64,000 nucleotides of DNA from Segetibacter sp. (GTDB lineage Bacteria; Bacteroidota; Bacteroidia; Chitinophagales; Chitinophagaceae). Shown piece after piece: positions 1-7,799 of this stretch. The stretch covers positions 27,119 through 91,118 of the forward strand of contig JAQBNO010000209.1 in assembly GCA_028288485.1 (NCBI GenBank), read 5' to 3'. A program made the translations under genes and the position numbers. Within the stretch, counting starts at the first letter, position 1, and the number at the start of each line of letters is the position of its first letter. The notes beneath the pieces are model-generated. The model worked only from the letters and a program-made list of their open reading frames with translations, made no database searches and was not told where the DNA came from.

Positions 1-202
1 CCATTAAAAGGACCGCTAGAATACCAAATATCGACACAATTACCGTAACCCAGGAATATAACGAACAAAACAAAGCCCAATTGCGACTACCCACAGTCCA
101 GATTTTGGTAAAGGAGGCAAATGACAGAAAGAATTTTTTAAGCGAAAAGTAGGCGATTGGGATGCCGACAATGTATAGAATTATGAGCGTGGTTGTTTCC
201 AT
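1..202 (-). CDS. Partial small membrane protein (3' end outside window)
   Basis: Reading leftward from an ATG at 202, the frame stays open to base 1, so the gene runs off the window and its stop codon is not seen. The 67 visible residues start METTTLIILYIVG and form two strongly hydrophobic stretches, residues about 4-30 and 42-66, joined by a short polar loop with Trp and Lys/Arg. That is what a small inner-membrane protein looks like. I recognise no family, and the C-terminus is missing. It is supported only by the open frame and its membrane-like composition. Confidence 0.45.
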   Translation of the reverse strand, partial: METTTLIILYIVGIPIAYFSLKKFFLSFASFTKIWTVGSRNWALFCSLYSWVTVIVSIFGILAVLLM

Positions 203-401
203 TTTTTAAAGCTACAGATAAATTCTTTTCCGTGAATACTCCGGGATACCGTTCTTGAAGTAATCTTGCACGCTATGATAAATATTCGTGCTCACCTTAT
301 GTCTGGGACTATGCAGGCAAATGGAAAGCCGACTGTGTCCGGTATTTGAAAAACAACTGCTAACGTTTACAGCAATGGTCCGGCGCTTAGAGAAATACAA
401 G

Positions 402-423
402 TACAAGTGAGTGACACAACGAC
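402..423 (+). repeat. Dispersed 22-bp repeat, copy 1
   Basis: The motif GTACAAGTGAGTGACACAAC plus GA recurs identically at 38831-38852. Diverged copies lie at 10976-10997 (+) and, on the minus strand, at 3738-3752, 38553-38571 and 54704-54720. All copies lie outside the real genes. It resembles an intergenic palindrome-fragment family rather than coding sequence. Confidence 0.55.
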
Positions 424-460
424 TGCCAAATAGTAGCACTTAAGCTTACAACAGAACAAT

Positions 461-880
461 CTATTTTTTCTCATTCAACAATTTTTGCAGCAGTTCAACT
501 TTGTCCTTTTCTGCCTGCAATAATCGTTCATAAAGGTTTTTATTTTCGTCATATATCTCTATCAACTTATCAATCGGATTAAATGTAGGATTATTTTGAA
601 TGAAAGCCACATTGTCATTGTTGGTAACTGTATTGCCAAAAATGTTATATGCCGACTCCTCACTAAAGTCTTTGATGGCTTGCGCCGGCACCTTCAATGC
701 CTCTGCAATTTGGTCTAGCAAATTCGGTTCAATTATTTCTTTATCCTCCAGTTGAGATATTTTCTTTTGGTTCCATTCGTCCCCTAATTCACTTGCCAGC
801 GTGCTCTGTTTTATCCCTAGTATATCCCGTATACGTTTGAGGTTTCTACCTTCATGTACTTTTCGTAATTCCTTCGTCAT
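461..880 (-). CDS. XRE-family helix-turn-helix regulator with C-terminal coiled coil
   Basis: A 139-residue protein. Residues about 12-70 form an HTH_3/XRE DNA-binding domain (RNLKRIRDILGIKQSTLA, then a KKISQLEDKE recognition helix). A middle linker rich in N and T is followed by a heptad-patterned C-terminal helix (residues about 105-139, LIEIYDENKNLYERLLQAEK) that probably mediates dimerisation. Stand-alone regulators of this shape are common in Bacteroidota. It is divergent from the 1057 gene, and a perfect 13-bp palindrome sits about 45 bp upstream of its start (925-937), which fits autoregulation. Its targets are unknown. Confidence 0.8.
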   Translation of the reverse strand: MTKELRKVHEGRNLKRIRDILGIKQSTLASELGDEWNQKKISQLEDKEIIEPNLLDQIAEALKVPAQAIKDFSEESAYNIFGNTVTNNDNVAFIQNNPTFNPIDKLIEIYDENKNLYERLLQAEKDKVELLQKLLNEKK

Positions 881-924
881 ACTGGTTATGCGTGTTAAAC
901 TTGTTGCAATGTAAGAAAAAGGCA

Positions 925-937
925 GGATATTATATCC
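925..937. promoter_or_regulatory. Candidate operator palindrome
   Basis: GGATATTATATCC is a perfect palindrome in the divergent spacer between the XRE regulator (start 880) and the 1057 gene. A related half-site, AGATATCC, lies about 25 bp further on. This is a natural site for autoregulation by the XRE protein, but that is inference from position and symmetry only. Confidence 0.3.
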
Positions 938-1056
938 CGTTTAATATGCCTGATTAAGTATAAGATATCCGGCAACAGAGTTTGCGATGCTTCAAATACT
1001 TCCTCTTTTTGTGTTGTTAGATTTCTTAGTTAATGACTTTATTAAAATTTTGAATT

Positions 1057-1449
1057 ATGAAAAAAACTGAAAGGACATATTATCAATTTTCTAAGTCTAC
1101 TTTCCCGGTAAACCAAAAACTGCAACAACATTCTGAACATCTTAAATCTGAAAATGCTCTTTTTGAATGTGCTATACTTGCAGGGAAGATTTTAGGAGTA
1201 AGATGTAATGACACAGTTGGTGAAGGTTACGTTCAAATAACCCCAGACCAATGGGCTGCAAAAACAGAAAAAGAAAGTAAAGAATATGCAGCTTTTAATG
1301 ACTACTTCTACCGGAATTATGGAACGAGTGAAGGTGTTTGTCAATTTAAAACAGAATATGAAGCATTTTTTAATCTCGTGAAAGCCTGGAAAATCTGGAA
1401 TGAGATTTTAACCGAGGAAGAAAAGAAAGAGTACTTTATCGGCTATTGA
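1057..1449 (+). CDS. Hypothetical protein, 130 aa
   Basis: An ATG-started, charged soluble protein of 130 residues, rich in aromatic residues and Glu/Lys (for example KTERTYYQFSKSTF, WAAKTEKESKEYAAF, WKIWNEILTEEEKKEYF). There is no signal peptide, membrane segment or catalytic motif that I recognise. A strong bidirectional terminator lies 45 bp after the stop, shared with the convergent gene at 1549-1908. Codon use and the terminator support a real gene. Function unknown. Confidence 0.6.
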   Translation: MKKTERTYYQFSKSTFPVNQKLQQHSEHLKSENALFECAILAGKILGVRCNDTVGEGYVQITPDQWAAKTEKESKEYAAFNDYFYRNYGTSEGVCQFKTEYEAFFNLVKAWKIWNEILTEEEKKEYFIGY

Positions 1450-1493
1450 ACAGCTAATCGCGGTCCGACTCATAACATGCTGTATTCAGAGAC

Positions 1494-1545
1494 AAAAAAG
1501 GAACTATTGCCATTAAGATAATCAGCCGGCAGTAGTTCCTTTTTT
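1494..1545. terminator. Bidirectional intrinsic terminator
   Basis: A long inverted repeat (AAAAAAGGAACTATTGCC / GGCAGTAGTTCCTTTTTT, one G-U pair) with A-runs on one side and T-runs on the other. It sits between convergent genes 1057-1449 and 1549-1908 and can serve both. The stem sequence is almost the same as that of the terminator at 2275-2323. Confidence 0.8.
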
Positions 1546-1548
1546 GAA

Positions 1549-1908
1549 TTACACTCTTTCTGGAGGATTAGATTTTGACTTATAAATTTCATCACAAATA
1601 AGCAATGCAGTACGAATCATAATTTCACCATCCTTCATTTTACACCAGGTTAAGTACAATTCTTCTTTAGAAACAGGTCTTCCTATTTTTAAGAGCTCCA
1701 CTTCAATTAACGCCAGGCACTTCCTTTTCATCTCAGACATGATATGCCGGTAATCGTTTACTACATTTCCAACTTCAAATAACGCGTCAGGAAGGTCTTT
1801 ACGAAACTCTTCATTGTACTCTTCAAAACGGCGTTCTTCAAGTCTTTTAATGAAGTCGATGACATCATCAAATCGTGATGATTGAGGCTCTATTTTGACG
1901 GTCTCCAT
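1549..1908 (-). CDS. Hypothetical protein, paralog of the 2343-2993 gene
   Basis: A 119-residue soluble, acidic and helical protein. Its second half aligns by eye with the 216-residue neighbour: KCLALIEVELLKIGRPVSKEEL against KCLSSIKTELLRIGRPVWGEEL, and ALLICDEIYK against ALLICDQLYK. The neighbour carries an extra ~38 residues between these blocks. The two genes also share an upstream tract (TTTACGTTCATTTTTT at 1921 and 3029) and a near-identical terminator, so the whole transcription unit was duplicated. No known family recognised. Confidence 0.65.
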   Translation of the reverse strand: METVKIEPQSSRFDDVIDFIKRLEERRFEEYNEEFRKDLPDALFEVGNVVNDYRHIMSEMKRKCLALIEVELLKIGRPVSKEELYLTWCKMKDGEIMIRTALLICDEIYKSKSNPPERV

Positions 1909-2342
1909 ACTTTTTTAAAATTTACGTTCATTTTTTTAAGCTTGTTGTTAGTGTTTCTCACAGTTTCATTTGATGCTACTTTTTCTTCAATGCTAATATT
2001 AGCATTAGTGAAATTTGTGGCTGCGAGCTTTTGCAGTTGTTACTTTTGCCTGAGGTAAAGCGATAAATGCGCTTGTCATCTTCGGGATGCAAGGTAGGTA
2101 AGAGTGCCGAATAAAGATAAAGGATATGAATAAGTAAGAGAGACAACCGGGGCAAATAATAGCACAATTAGGTAAGGAGATATTAACCGGCGAACTAAAG
2201 GAAGAATACTTTCGCCCACTTCGTAAGCTTTGTTAGATTGAGCCTTATAATGATACTATTCCTCGTGTCAATGCAAAAAAGGAACTATTGCTTCAATTGA
2301 ACTTGACAGCAATAGTTCCTTTTGTGGAATTAATATGCTTTT
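1909..2342. other. Intergenic spacer between duplicated paralogs
   Basis: 434 bp. It holds the promoter-like tract of the 1549 gene (from 1921) and, at 2275-2323, the terminator of the next paralog. A short open stretch at about 2176-2236 (+; ending in GELKEEYFRPLRKLC then stop) looks like the C-terminal stub of a lost gene. I see nothing else that is convincing. Confidence 0.4.
2275..2323. terminator. Intrinsic terminator of the second paralog
   Basis: A perfect inverted repeat (AAAAGGAACTATTGCT / AGCAATAGTTCCTTTT) with flanking A- and T-runs, just beyond the stop of the minus-strand gene 2343-2993. The stem repeats that of 1494-1545, showing the terminator was duplicated with the gene. Confidence 0.8.
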
Positions 2343-2993
2343 TTACCGGCCTTTACCTCCGATTTTATAAAGTTGATCACAAATAAGTAATGCATTGGTA
2401 GCCATAATATGACTCCCCTCCATTTTGGAAGCCAGGGTAGAAAGATGTCCCTCACCGTCAACAATGGTTACAACCATGTTTGAGTCTACAAAAATTAATT
2501 CAATATTCGTTTGAACCCCGAGGTTGTCTGCAAACCTTGCAAAATTCAATTCCTCACCCCACACTGGTCTTCCAATTCTTAATAGTTCTGTTTTAATCGA
2601 ACTTAAACACTTTGTTTGCAGATCAATTAGTAAGTTCCAATTTTTCTCACGTGTATTTACAACATCAAATACAGGGACATAAAAGTCGCAAAGCGTCTCT
2701 TCATTATACTTTCTAGAAAATCCTTCTTCCAGGCCTAGAATGTAGCTGTCGATGTCAACTGGGGGCTGATCAAGGCTGTGAAAAATCTCTTCATTGCACT
2801 CGTCAAAAAGCAGTTCCTCCACGCTTTTGATGTAGTTGCCGGCATCGGAAGATTCCGATAAGTGATTCTTCTTCTGCGAGCGCTGCACTGCTACTGAAAC
2901 AGGCAAAATAGTTCCACTTTCTAAAGTTCTGCGAGCATTAGTGTGCTTTGGGTACGTATTCATAATAAAATGGTTTTTTAAGGGAACCAACAT
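2343..2993 (-). CDS. Hypothetical protein, longer paralog of the 1549-1908 gene
   Basis: 216 residues. An N-terminal basic/polar lead (about 45 residues) precedes an acidic helical region (YIKSVEELLFDECNEE) and the block shared with the upstream paralog (KCLSSIKTELLRIGRPV ... ALLICDQLYK). Relative to the paralog it carries an insert of about 38 residues containing a hydrophobic beta-like run (IELIFVDSNMVVTIVDGEG). The true start may be an internal ATG (MNTYPKHTNARRTLE, residue 11). There is no signal peptide. Function unknown; the tandem duplication suggests a variable accessory gene. Confidence 0.65.
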   Translation of the reverse strand: MLVPLKNHFIMNTYPKHTNARRTLESGTILPVSVAVQRSQKKNHLSESSDAGNYIKSVEELLFDECNEEIFHSLDQPPVDIDSYILGLEEGFSRKYNEETLCDFYVPVFDVVNTREKNWNLLIDLQTKCLSSIKTELLRIGRPVWGEELNFARFADNLGVQTNIELIFVDSNMVVTIVDGEGHLSTLASKMEGSHIMATNALLICDQLYKIGGKGR

Positions 2994-3059
2994 TGGCGCC
3001 CATATTATTAAAACGGTTGTGGAAAAAGTTTACGTTCATTTTTTAAAAAAAAAATTTTG

Positions 3060-3705
3060 TTTCCCGAAGTCTCATTCAAATGCCCCAATACTTCTGCGCT
3101 TGTTGAAGTAGTTGCCGCAGAAAGTCGGAAGCAGGGCTACGATGTACATACAAGCATTGGATATAAACAGGCTGGAAATGGTTAGAACTACTTCATCCGA
3201 CGATTTTCTTCTTCCATCAAACCGGCAAAAAATATGCGAACAAATTTTTAAAGTAATAGAAACGGAAGCGACTATAAGCAGGAACCTCCTATCTAAGAGT
3301 GTCTTGGCGGCCTGGGGTATTTCAAGGCTGGGTACAAGGCTTTCTGCACAATTTGAGACGCTCTTTTTAAGCCTACAACTAAAAACTGCACGGTACAACA
3401 GTAACGTTTTCTTTCGGAAAGAAGACCAGGATCCGTTGCACTACGACATGTACCGGGTTCATAAAACTGAGGCTGATAAAAGAGAGGCTGAAGATTTATG
3501 TCCTGATGAAGTTGCCAATGCCGTAAAGCATATAGTAACAAACCAGATAAGCCTGTCAAAAGAAGAATTATTAAGAGAGACTGCAAAGATATCCGGGTGT
3601 GCAAGAATTGGAAACAATGTAGAGCAGGCAATGATGAAGGGAATTGAGGCTGCTATTAAGAAAGGGTTTGTACGAGAGGCGAATAGGAGAGTGGTATCAG
3701 TATAG
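3060..3705 (+). pseudogene. Remnant of a DUF4011/DUF3320-type helicase (nuclease-like tail)
   Basis: The longest open piece (from 3112) encodes the C-terminal DUF3320-like repeats of large superfamily 1 helicases. Two wHTH-like units are visible: ICEQIFKVIETEATISRNLL..AWGISRLGTRL and DEVANAVKHIVTNQISLSKEELLRETAKISGCARIGNNVEQ. Just upstream in another frame (3060-3185) the DNA encodes ALVEVVAAESRKQGYDVHTS, matching the start of the Vsr/MTES_1575-like nuclease domain that normally precedes DUF3320, and then hits TAG. The nuclease core is deleted and the two parts are out of frame, so this is a decayed 3' stub of a defence-type helicase. The family assignment comes from motif order. Confidence 0.55.
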
Positions 3706-4436
3706 CCGGGCAAGTTTTTATTATATTTCAAGAAGGTCTCGCACTCTTGTACGGATGTCTTTTTAAGGGAGATAAAATCTCATATTTCCTTTTTACTGGC
3801 TTTATTTTACAAGTTCTTTTATCGGATTTCGAGCGAATGAACGGGTGCAGTTGCCGGTGTAAAAAGGCAACGGGCTGTCGGAGTTTTGACATGAGAATGC
3901 AGTAACGGAAACAAGGGAAAGGTATGCGAAGGGAAGGGTCTTACTGCAACGAGGGAAGGAGAAAAATATGAATCCAAAACGGATCTTTTAAGGTGTATTA
4001 TGTTGAAAGTGCACGATATTCCCTCTTTTGTCTCTTTGGCGTTTGAAGGCATCTTTTATGTCTCTCCGACTTTAAAGGTCTAATGTTTACATGAAAGTAT
4101 GTTAATCGTGGTTCTCGAAGAAGGCAACTTTGAATTTTCCTTGACAGCAGTTGGCAATTTTAAAAACGGTGTAGTTGTAAATAGATAGTCACGACCAGCC
4201 AATTAGCTCGTGACGGTAAATGATATGAAGTCGGTTTGATTAAAGAAACTAAGTATAGCATTTATACCATTGAAGTAAGGCCGTCAATGAAATGAATGAC
4301 ATCAAAGTAACAGGAGAAAGCAACAGAACAATTAAATATTGCAAATTATCGTTCAGTACATAGAGCTACAAATTATTTTACTAAACTTGATTGCACTTGT
4401 AATGCTGAACGACGAAATAATATTATATCTGAATAT
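3706..4436. repeat. Intergenic region with a ~180-bp repeat (copy 1)
   Basis: No convincing gene. At about 3813-3990 a purine-rich stretch (core GCAGTTGCCGGTG, then GACATGAGAATG) is repeated in diverged form at 5235-5400, so copies flank the HNH gene. A diverged copy of the dispersed 22-bp repeat lies at 3738-3752 (minus). The last ~130 bp before 4437 stay open in the HNH frame but lack an ATG. Confidence 0.45.
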
Positions 4437-5036
4437 ATGTTAACAATCGACGGTTTAAAGACAGTATACCACGACAAATGTGATAGAGATAAAGATTGCG
4501 ATGTTAAGATCACAAAGAAAAAATTTGCCAACGGTTCTATCCACTATGTCAGCCAATGTTTTAAATGCGGCAATTCCTTCGGTCAACCTATAAGTAAATC
4601 TAAGATCACTCCAACTTATGATATTGTTCCATTTGATGAAGGTCTATTCAACAATTATCAGGAGGAACTACTTCGTCCCCTATTGCAATCTACACAAATT
4701 GTAAAAAAACTTAGAGATATTGTTAAAGAACTAAAAAAAAGCTACTACAAGGAAAAATTCGAGATAGAATATAATGATAGTAGGGATTTTGAAAAAGTAT
4801 ATAATAAGTATTTAGAATCAGCGGCTTGGCTATCGAAAAGGTCGGAGATCCTTAAAAGAGACAATTATACCTGCAGATATTGTGCGTCAACTAAAGCGAC
4901 ACAAGTTCACCATCTGTCGTACAACAACTTAGGAAATGAACCGGACTTTGAACTTATCAGTGTTTGTAAGCAATGTCATCAGGAGATACATTGTATTGAT
5001 AAGAATCAGGTTGTTTATTCATACAATAAAGAATAA
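4437..5036 (+). CDS. HNH endonuclease-like protein with N-terminal Cys cluster
   Basis: 199 residues. Residues about 135-190 carry an HNH signature with zinc ligands: CRYC, then VHHLSYNNLGNEPD, then CKQCHQEIH. An N-terminal Cys cluster (CDRDKDC ... CFKCG) may bind a second zinc. HNH proteins cut or nick DNA and are found in restriction, homing and mobile-element functions. Diverged intergenic repeats lie on both sides, and nuclease or defence genes flank it. The ATG at 4437 lacks a clear Shine-Dalgarno and the frame is open about 44 codons upstream without a better start, so the N-terminus is uncertain. Confidence 0.75.
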   Translation: MLTIDGLKTVYHDKCDRDKDCDVKITKKKFANGSIHYVSQCFKCGNSFGQPISKSKITPTYDIVPFDEGLFNNYQEELLRPLLQSTQIVKKLRDIVKELKKSYYKEKFEIEYNDSRDFEKVYNKYLESAAWLSKRSEILKRDNYTCRYCASTKATQVHHLSYNNLGNEPDFELISVCKQCHQEIHCIDKNQVVYSYNKE

Positions 5037-5558
5037 AAATTTAGTTTACATTAATTCAAAGTTTGATCTTAGAACATGTGTTATGTCAACACATTTCTCA
5101 TTCCTCTTTAATCCTTACTCACCTTTGTTCTTTGATTACCATAATAGCGCAATAAACCCTAAGGGTGAATTATCATGAAGGATGAGAGATATTGCACCGT
5201 TGTCTTTAAAACCGGATCTTTAAAGTGTTTTATTTTATATGTCCTGGTATCGGACTTTCGCGGCAAATGACCGAAGGCAGTTGCCGGTGAAATGAAGAAG
5301 GGGTTTCCGTTATGGCATGAGAATGTATAACGGACACTGTGTGAGAGCAATGCGGAATGGAAGGGGCTTGACTGAAATGAAGGAAAGAACGTAAAAGTAA
5401 AATTTTATTCTTTAAACGAATATTTTCCTAAAGAAAAGGAGATTGCACCGTTTGTCTTTAAAGTGATATTTCACCGTCTTAATATTTGTCTGAATAAATT
5501 TACATCTCCTTGTATTAACCTTTGAGTGAATGAAAAGTGCCAGTGAAATAAACGATGA
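5037..5558. repeat. Intergenic region with a ~180-bp repeat (copy 2) and shorter copies
   Basis: No convincing gene. 5235-5400 is a diverged copy of the 3813-3990 repeat (shared GCAGTTGCCGGTGA, CATGAGAATG). A short motif, TTGCACCGTTGTCTTTAAA, at about 5193 recurs at about 5444 with one extra T. A third weak fragment follows at about 5523. Confidence 0.45.
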
Positions 5559-7010
5559 TTAGACAGGTTCTTTTAAAAAGTATTGATTAAGGATACTAAG
5601 AAATTTTGAATTAGCAATTTCTTTTGCTTTACCAATAATTCCTGGTTGATCATAAAATTTAATATCATAGCGTTTTGCCTTTCCTGCAATCTGGAGTTTT
5701 GCAAAAGCATCGTCTTCGAAACCGCCGGTTGACCAGAGTTCGAAAACGTGACGTTTATTATTATACGCCTCTTGTAACTCAATCCAAGAGCGAACTTTTA
5801 CATTTTTAATAAGCCAAGCATCAACTTCTGTAAGAGTGAGGGGTCTTTTTAAGCCCTTGCACTCCGCAACGTTAACATGATCAGGATATACAGCAAAAAC
5901 ATCTAATTCATAGGGCCAACTATCAATATAGATTTTTTTACTTACATCAAAATTGTTACAAAGACGAGCATGATAATACCCAACAGCCAATTCAAAAATA
6001 TCTCCCCGTAAGTTATTTGTTTTACCATCAGTTAGGTTACTGATTTTTTCCATTAATGAAATAAATTCATCAGGATTACTCTTTAAGATAGCCCCTGCAT
6101 TTGCAACGGTATTGATTAGTGACCTAATAAGATCAATGTAGCCATTGCCAAAAAGTTTGTATACAAATCCGATAACTACACCGTTTTGTTTTAAAAGATT
6201 TAATGCTTCAAGTGACAACCTATCAACAATAAGAAATGGGATTATGGGAGAAAAATTTCTCTGTGCTTTTAATATCTTAATTTTTTCGACAAAAAAAAGA
6301 ACATCGTCTTCGGTTGCCTCATTCCCAATAAGTATATCAGCGAGGACAAAAGCAGGCTTTAAGCTACCATTGTTATAGTGTGGAAGTGTTCCTATATAAG
6401 AAGGAGCAGTAAATGCCCACTGAAACTTGCTGAATTCGCTATAAAGAGAAGGAGTATCAAAAGAAACGAGACCGATCATCCTCGCCCAGTCGATAAATTG
6501 GTTAAGAATAAAATTTTTCGCAACTTCAACACCTTTATAGTATTTAAAATCTACTTGTGACTTTCGAAAATAAACTTCATTAAGCTTATAAAAGTCACCT
6601 TCCTTTTTAATAAGATCTAACTTTAAAGCTTCGTTTATAACAATGTCAGATCTTTTATGGCCTACCAAATTTCCAATTGGAGAAAACATGAACGCGGGAA
6701 GTTCCGTTTCTGCTAAAAATCCTCGGTTGTTTTCTAATGCCTTTAATACTGCGAAAACTCTTTTAGCAGATGTTTTTAGCGCTAATTTAATCCCAACAAT
6801 ATAACTCCCATCCTGCAGATGACTTTCTAGAAAATAAAAGCTTTGGTTATTTATAAAAAAGCCGGTTACTCTTTTTACTGGATCTGCTGCGCGTGAAACT
6901 TGTTTTTTGGCAGCATCTAAACTTATTACATTTTCATCTGAAACGAGTTTAGCAAGATCCCCTGACAACATTGGACCTTCCCGGACCAAAATAATTTCAA
7001 CATTTGTCAC
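5559..7010 (-). CDS. PD-(D/E)XK nuclease-like protein with N-terminal winged-helix region
   Basis: 483 residues. The N-terminal ~180 residues look like two winged helices (LAKLVSDENVISLDAAKKQVSR; KRSDIVINEALKLDLIKKEG). The C-terminal third carries a restriction-fold signature: LRGDIFELAVGYYHA, then YELDVFAVYPDHVNVAECKG, giving E...D...ExK with the lysine in place. This suggests a DNA-binding plus nuclease protein, plausibly a single-gene restriction or defence factor; I cannot name the family. The start is a GTG at 7010 with GAGGT immediately upstream. It is divergent from the DUF6932 cassette. Confidence 0.7.
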   Translation of the reverse strand: MTNVEIILVREGPMLSGDLAKLVSDENVISLDAAKKQVSRAADPVKRVTGFFINNQSFYFLESHLQDGSYIVGIKLALKTSAKRVFAVLKALENNRGFLAETELPAFMFSPIGNLVGHKRSDIVINEALKLDLIKKEGDFYKLNEVYFRKSQVDFKYYKGVEVAKNFILNQFIDWARMIGLVSFDTPSLYSEFSKFQWAFTAPSYIGTLPHYNNGSLKPAFVLADILIGNEATEDDVLFFVEKIKILKAQRNFSPIIPFLIVDRLSLEALNLLKQNGVVIGFVYKLFGNGYIDLIRSLINTVANAGAILKSNPDEFISLMEKISNLTDGKTNNLRGDIFELAVGYYHARLCNNFDVSKKIYIDSWPYELDVFAVYPDHVNVAECKGLKRPLTLTEVDAWLIKNVKVRSWIELQEAYNNKRHVFELWSTGGFEDDAFAKLQIAGKAKRYDIKFYDQPGIIGKAKEIANSKFLSILNQYFLKEPV

Positions 7011-7312
7011 ACCTCACTATTTATAACAAATATACTTATATACTACCCATTGCTTGTTTTTTTTTGAAAAAATATTCAGTCTTGATAATCAATATCTTGA
7101 AAAGAAATATTACAAAAGTTCAATCCAATTTCTTGTCCTGCTATCCGAGTCTTGCAAACAAATCACTTAACTACCGCTTCCGGAATCGAATAAGAAATTT
7201 GCTCGAGATTGTAGCAGATTTGATAAGGATAACTTTTACAATTGTCTCTCAAGCGTTCAATTTCAAAGTTTCTAAAAAAATTTGTTTCATTCTTAAATTC
7301 TACTAATTTTAC
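7011..7312. other. Divergent promoter region
   Basis: 302 bp, very AT-rich, between the minus-strand nuclease gene and the plus-strand DUF6932 gene. A 100-codon frame here has hydrophobic, low-complexity content and overlaps the GTG start of the nuclease gene, so I do not call it. Promoters for both directions must lie here, but none is sharp enough to place. Confidence 0.4.
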
Positions 7313-7789
7313 ATGACACAACAATTTTATTGTGTTATGATTCCAGACTTTGTACGTTTTATTGGTAGTCCTTGGCTTTTACTTCCCTCCGGCATTCATG
7401 ATTCCAATTTAGAGGAGGTGTTCAATCGTTACGTGTTCAACTGCGGAAGAAGAGAAAAATTTGAAGGATTAGTCAGGGCATTAGACAATTTATTCAGAAG
7501 TGGCTGCCCGCAAATTTTTTTAGACGGTAGTTATGTCACAGCCAAGCCAATTCCAAATGATTATGAGGTCTGCTGGGATATCCGGTTCGTCAATCCAGAT
7601 CTTTTGGACCCGGTATTTTCCGACTTCAGTAATGACCGGCAAAAACAGAAAGAAAAATACGGGGGTGAGTTCTTTCCCGCTCAAATTAAAGAGGGAATGT
7701 CGGGGAAGCCATTTCTGGAATTTTTTCAAACAGATAAACATACCGGTAAGAAAAAAGGTATCGTACGAATACTTAACCATTTAACTTGA
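7313..7789 (+). CDS. DUF6932-like protein (nucleotidyltransferase-fold signature)
   Basis: 158 residues. It has a GIHDSNLEEVFNRY lead and the diagnostic core FLDGSYVTAKPIPNDYEVCW, that is G-S followed by an acidic motif as in minimal nucleotidyltransferases, which matches the DUF6932 family. Family members usually begin near the sequence MIPDF, so the true start may be the ATG at 7337 rather than 7313. The stop is immediately followed by AGGAGG and the next gene starts 10 bp on, so the three plus-strand genes form one operon. The nucleotidyltransferase role is inferred from the fold; the target is unknown. Confidence 0.65.
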   Translation: MTQQFYCVMIPDFVRFIGSPWLLLPSGIHDSNLEEVFNRYVFNCGRREKFEGLVRALDNLFRSGCPQIFLDGSYVTAKPIPNDYEVCWDIRFVNPDLLDPVFSDFSNDRQKQKEKYGGEFFPAQIKEGMSGKPFLEFFQTDKHTGKKKGIVRILNHLT

Positions 7790-7799
7790 GGAGGTCTAT

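Noticed and set aside
212..439. 75-codon minus-strand frame
   Set aside because: Composition looks random (many Ser, Arg and His), it has no ribosome site, and it spans the dispersed 22-bp repeat; treated as noncoding.
3293..3731. Two minus-strand frames (112 and 90 codons) opposite the helicase remnant
   Set aside because: They are shadows of the plus-strand DUF3320 frame, which has recognisable family motifs.
7004..7306. 100-codon plus-strand frame
   Set aside because: AT-rich, low-complexity hydrophobic content and overlap with the nuclease start; more likely the divergent promoter region.
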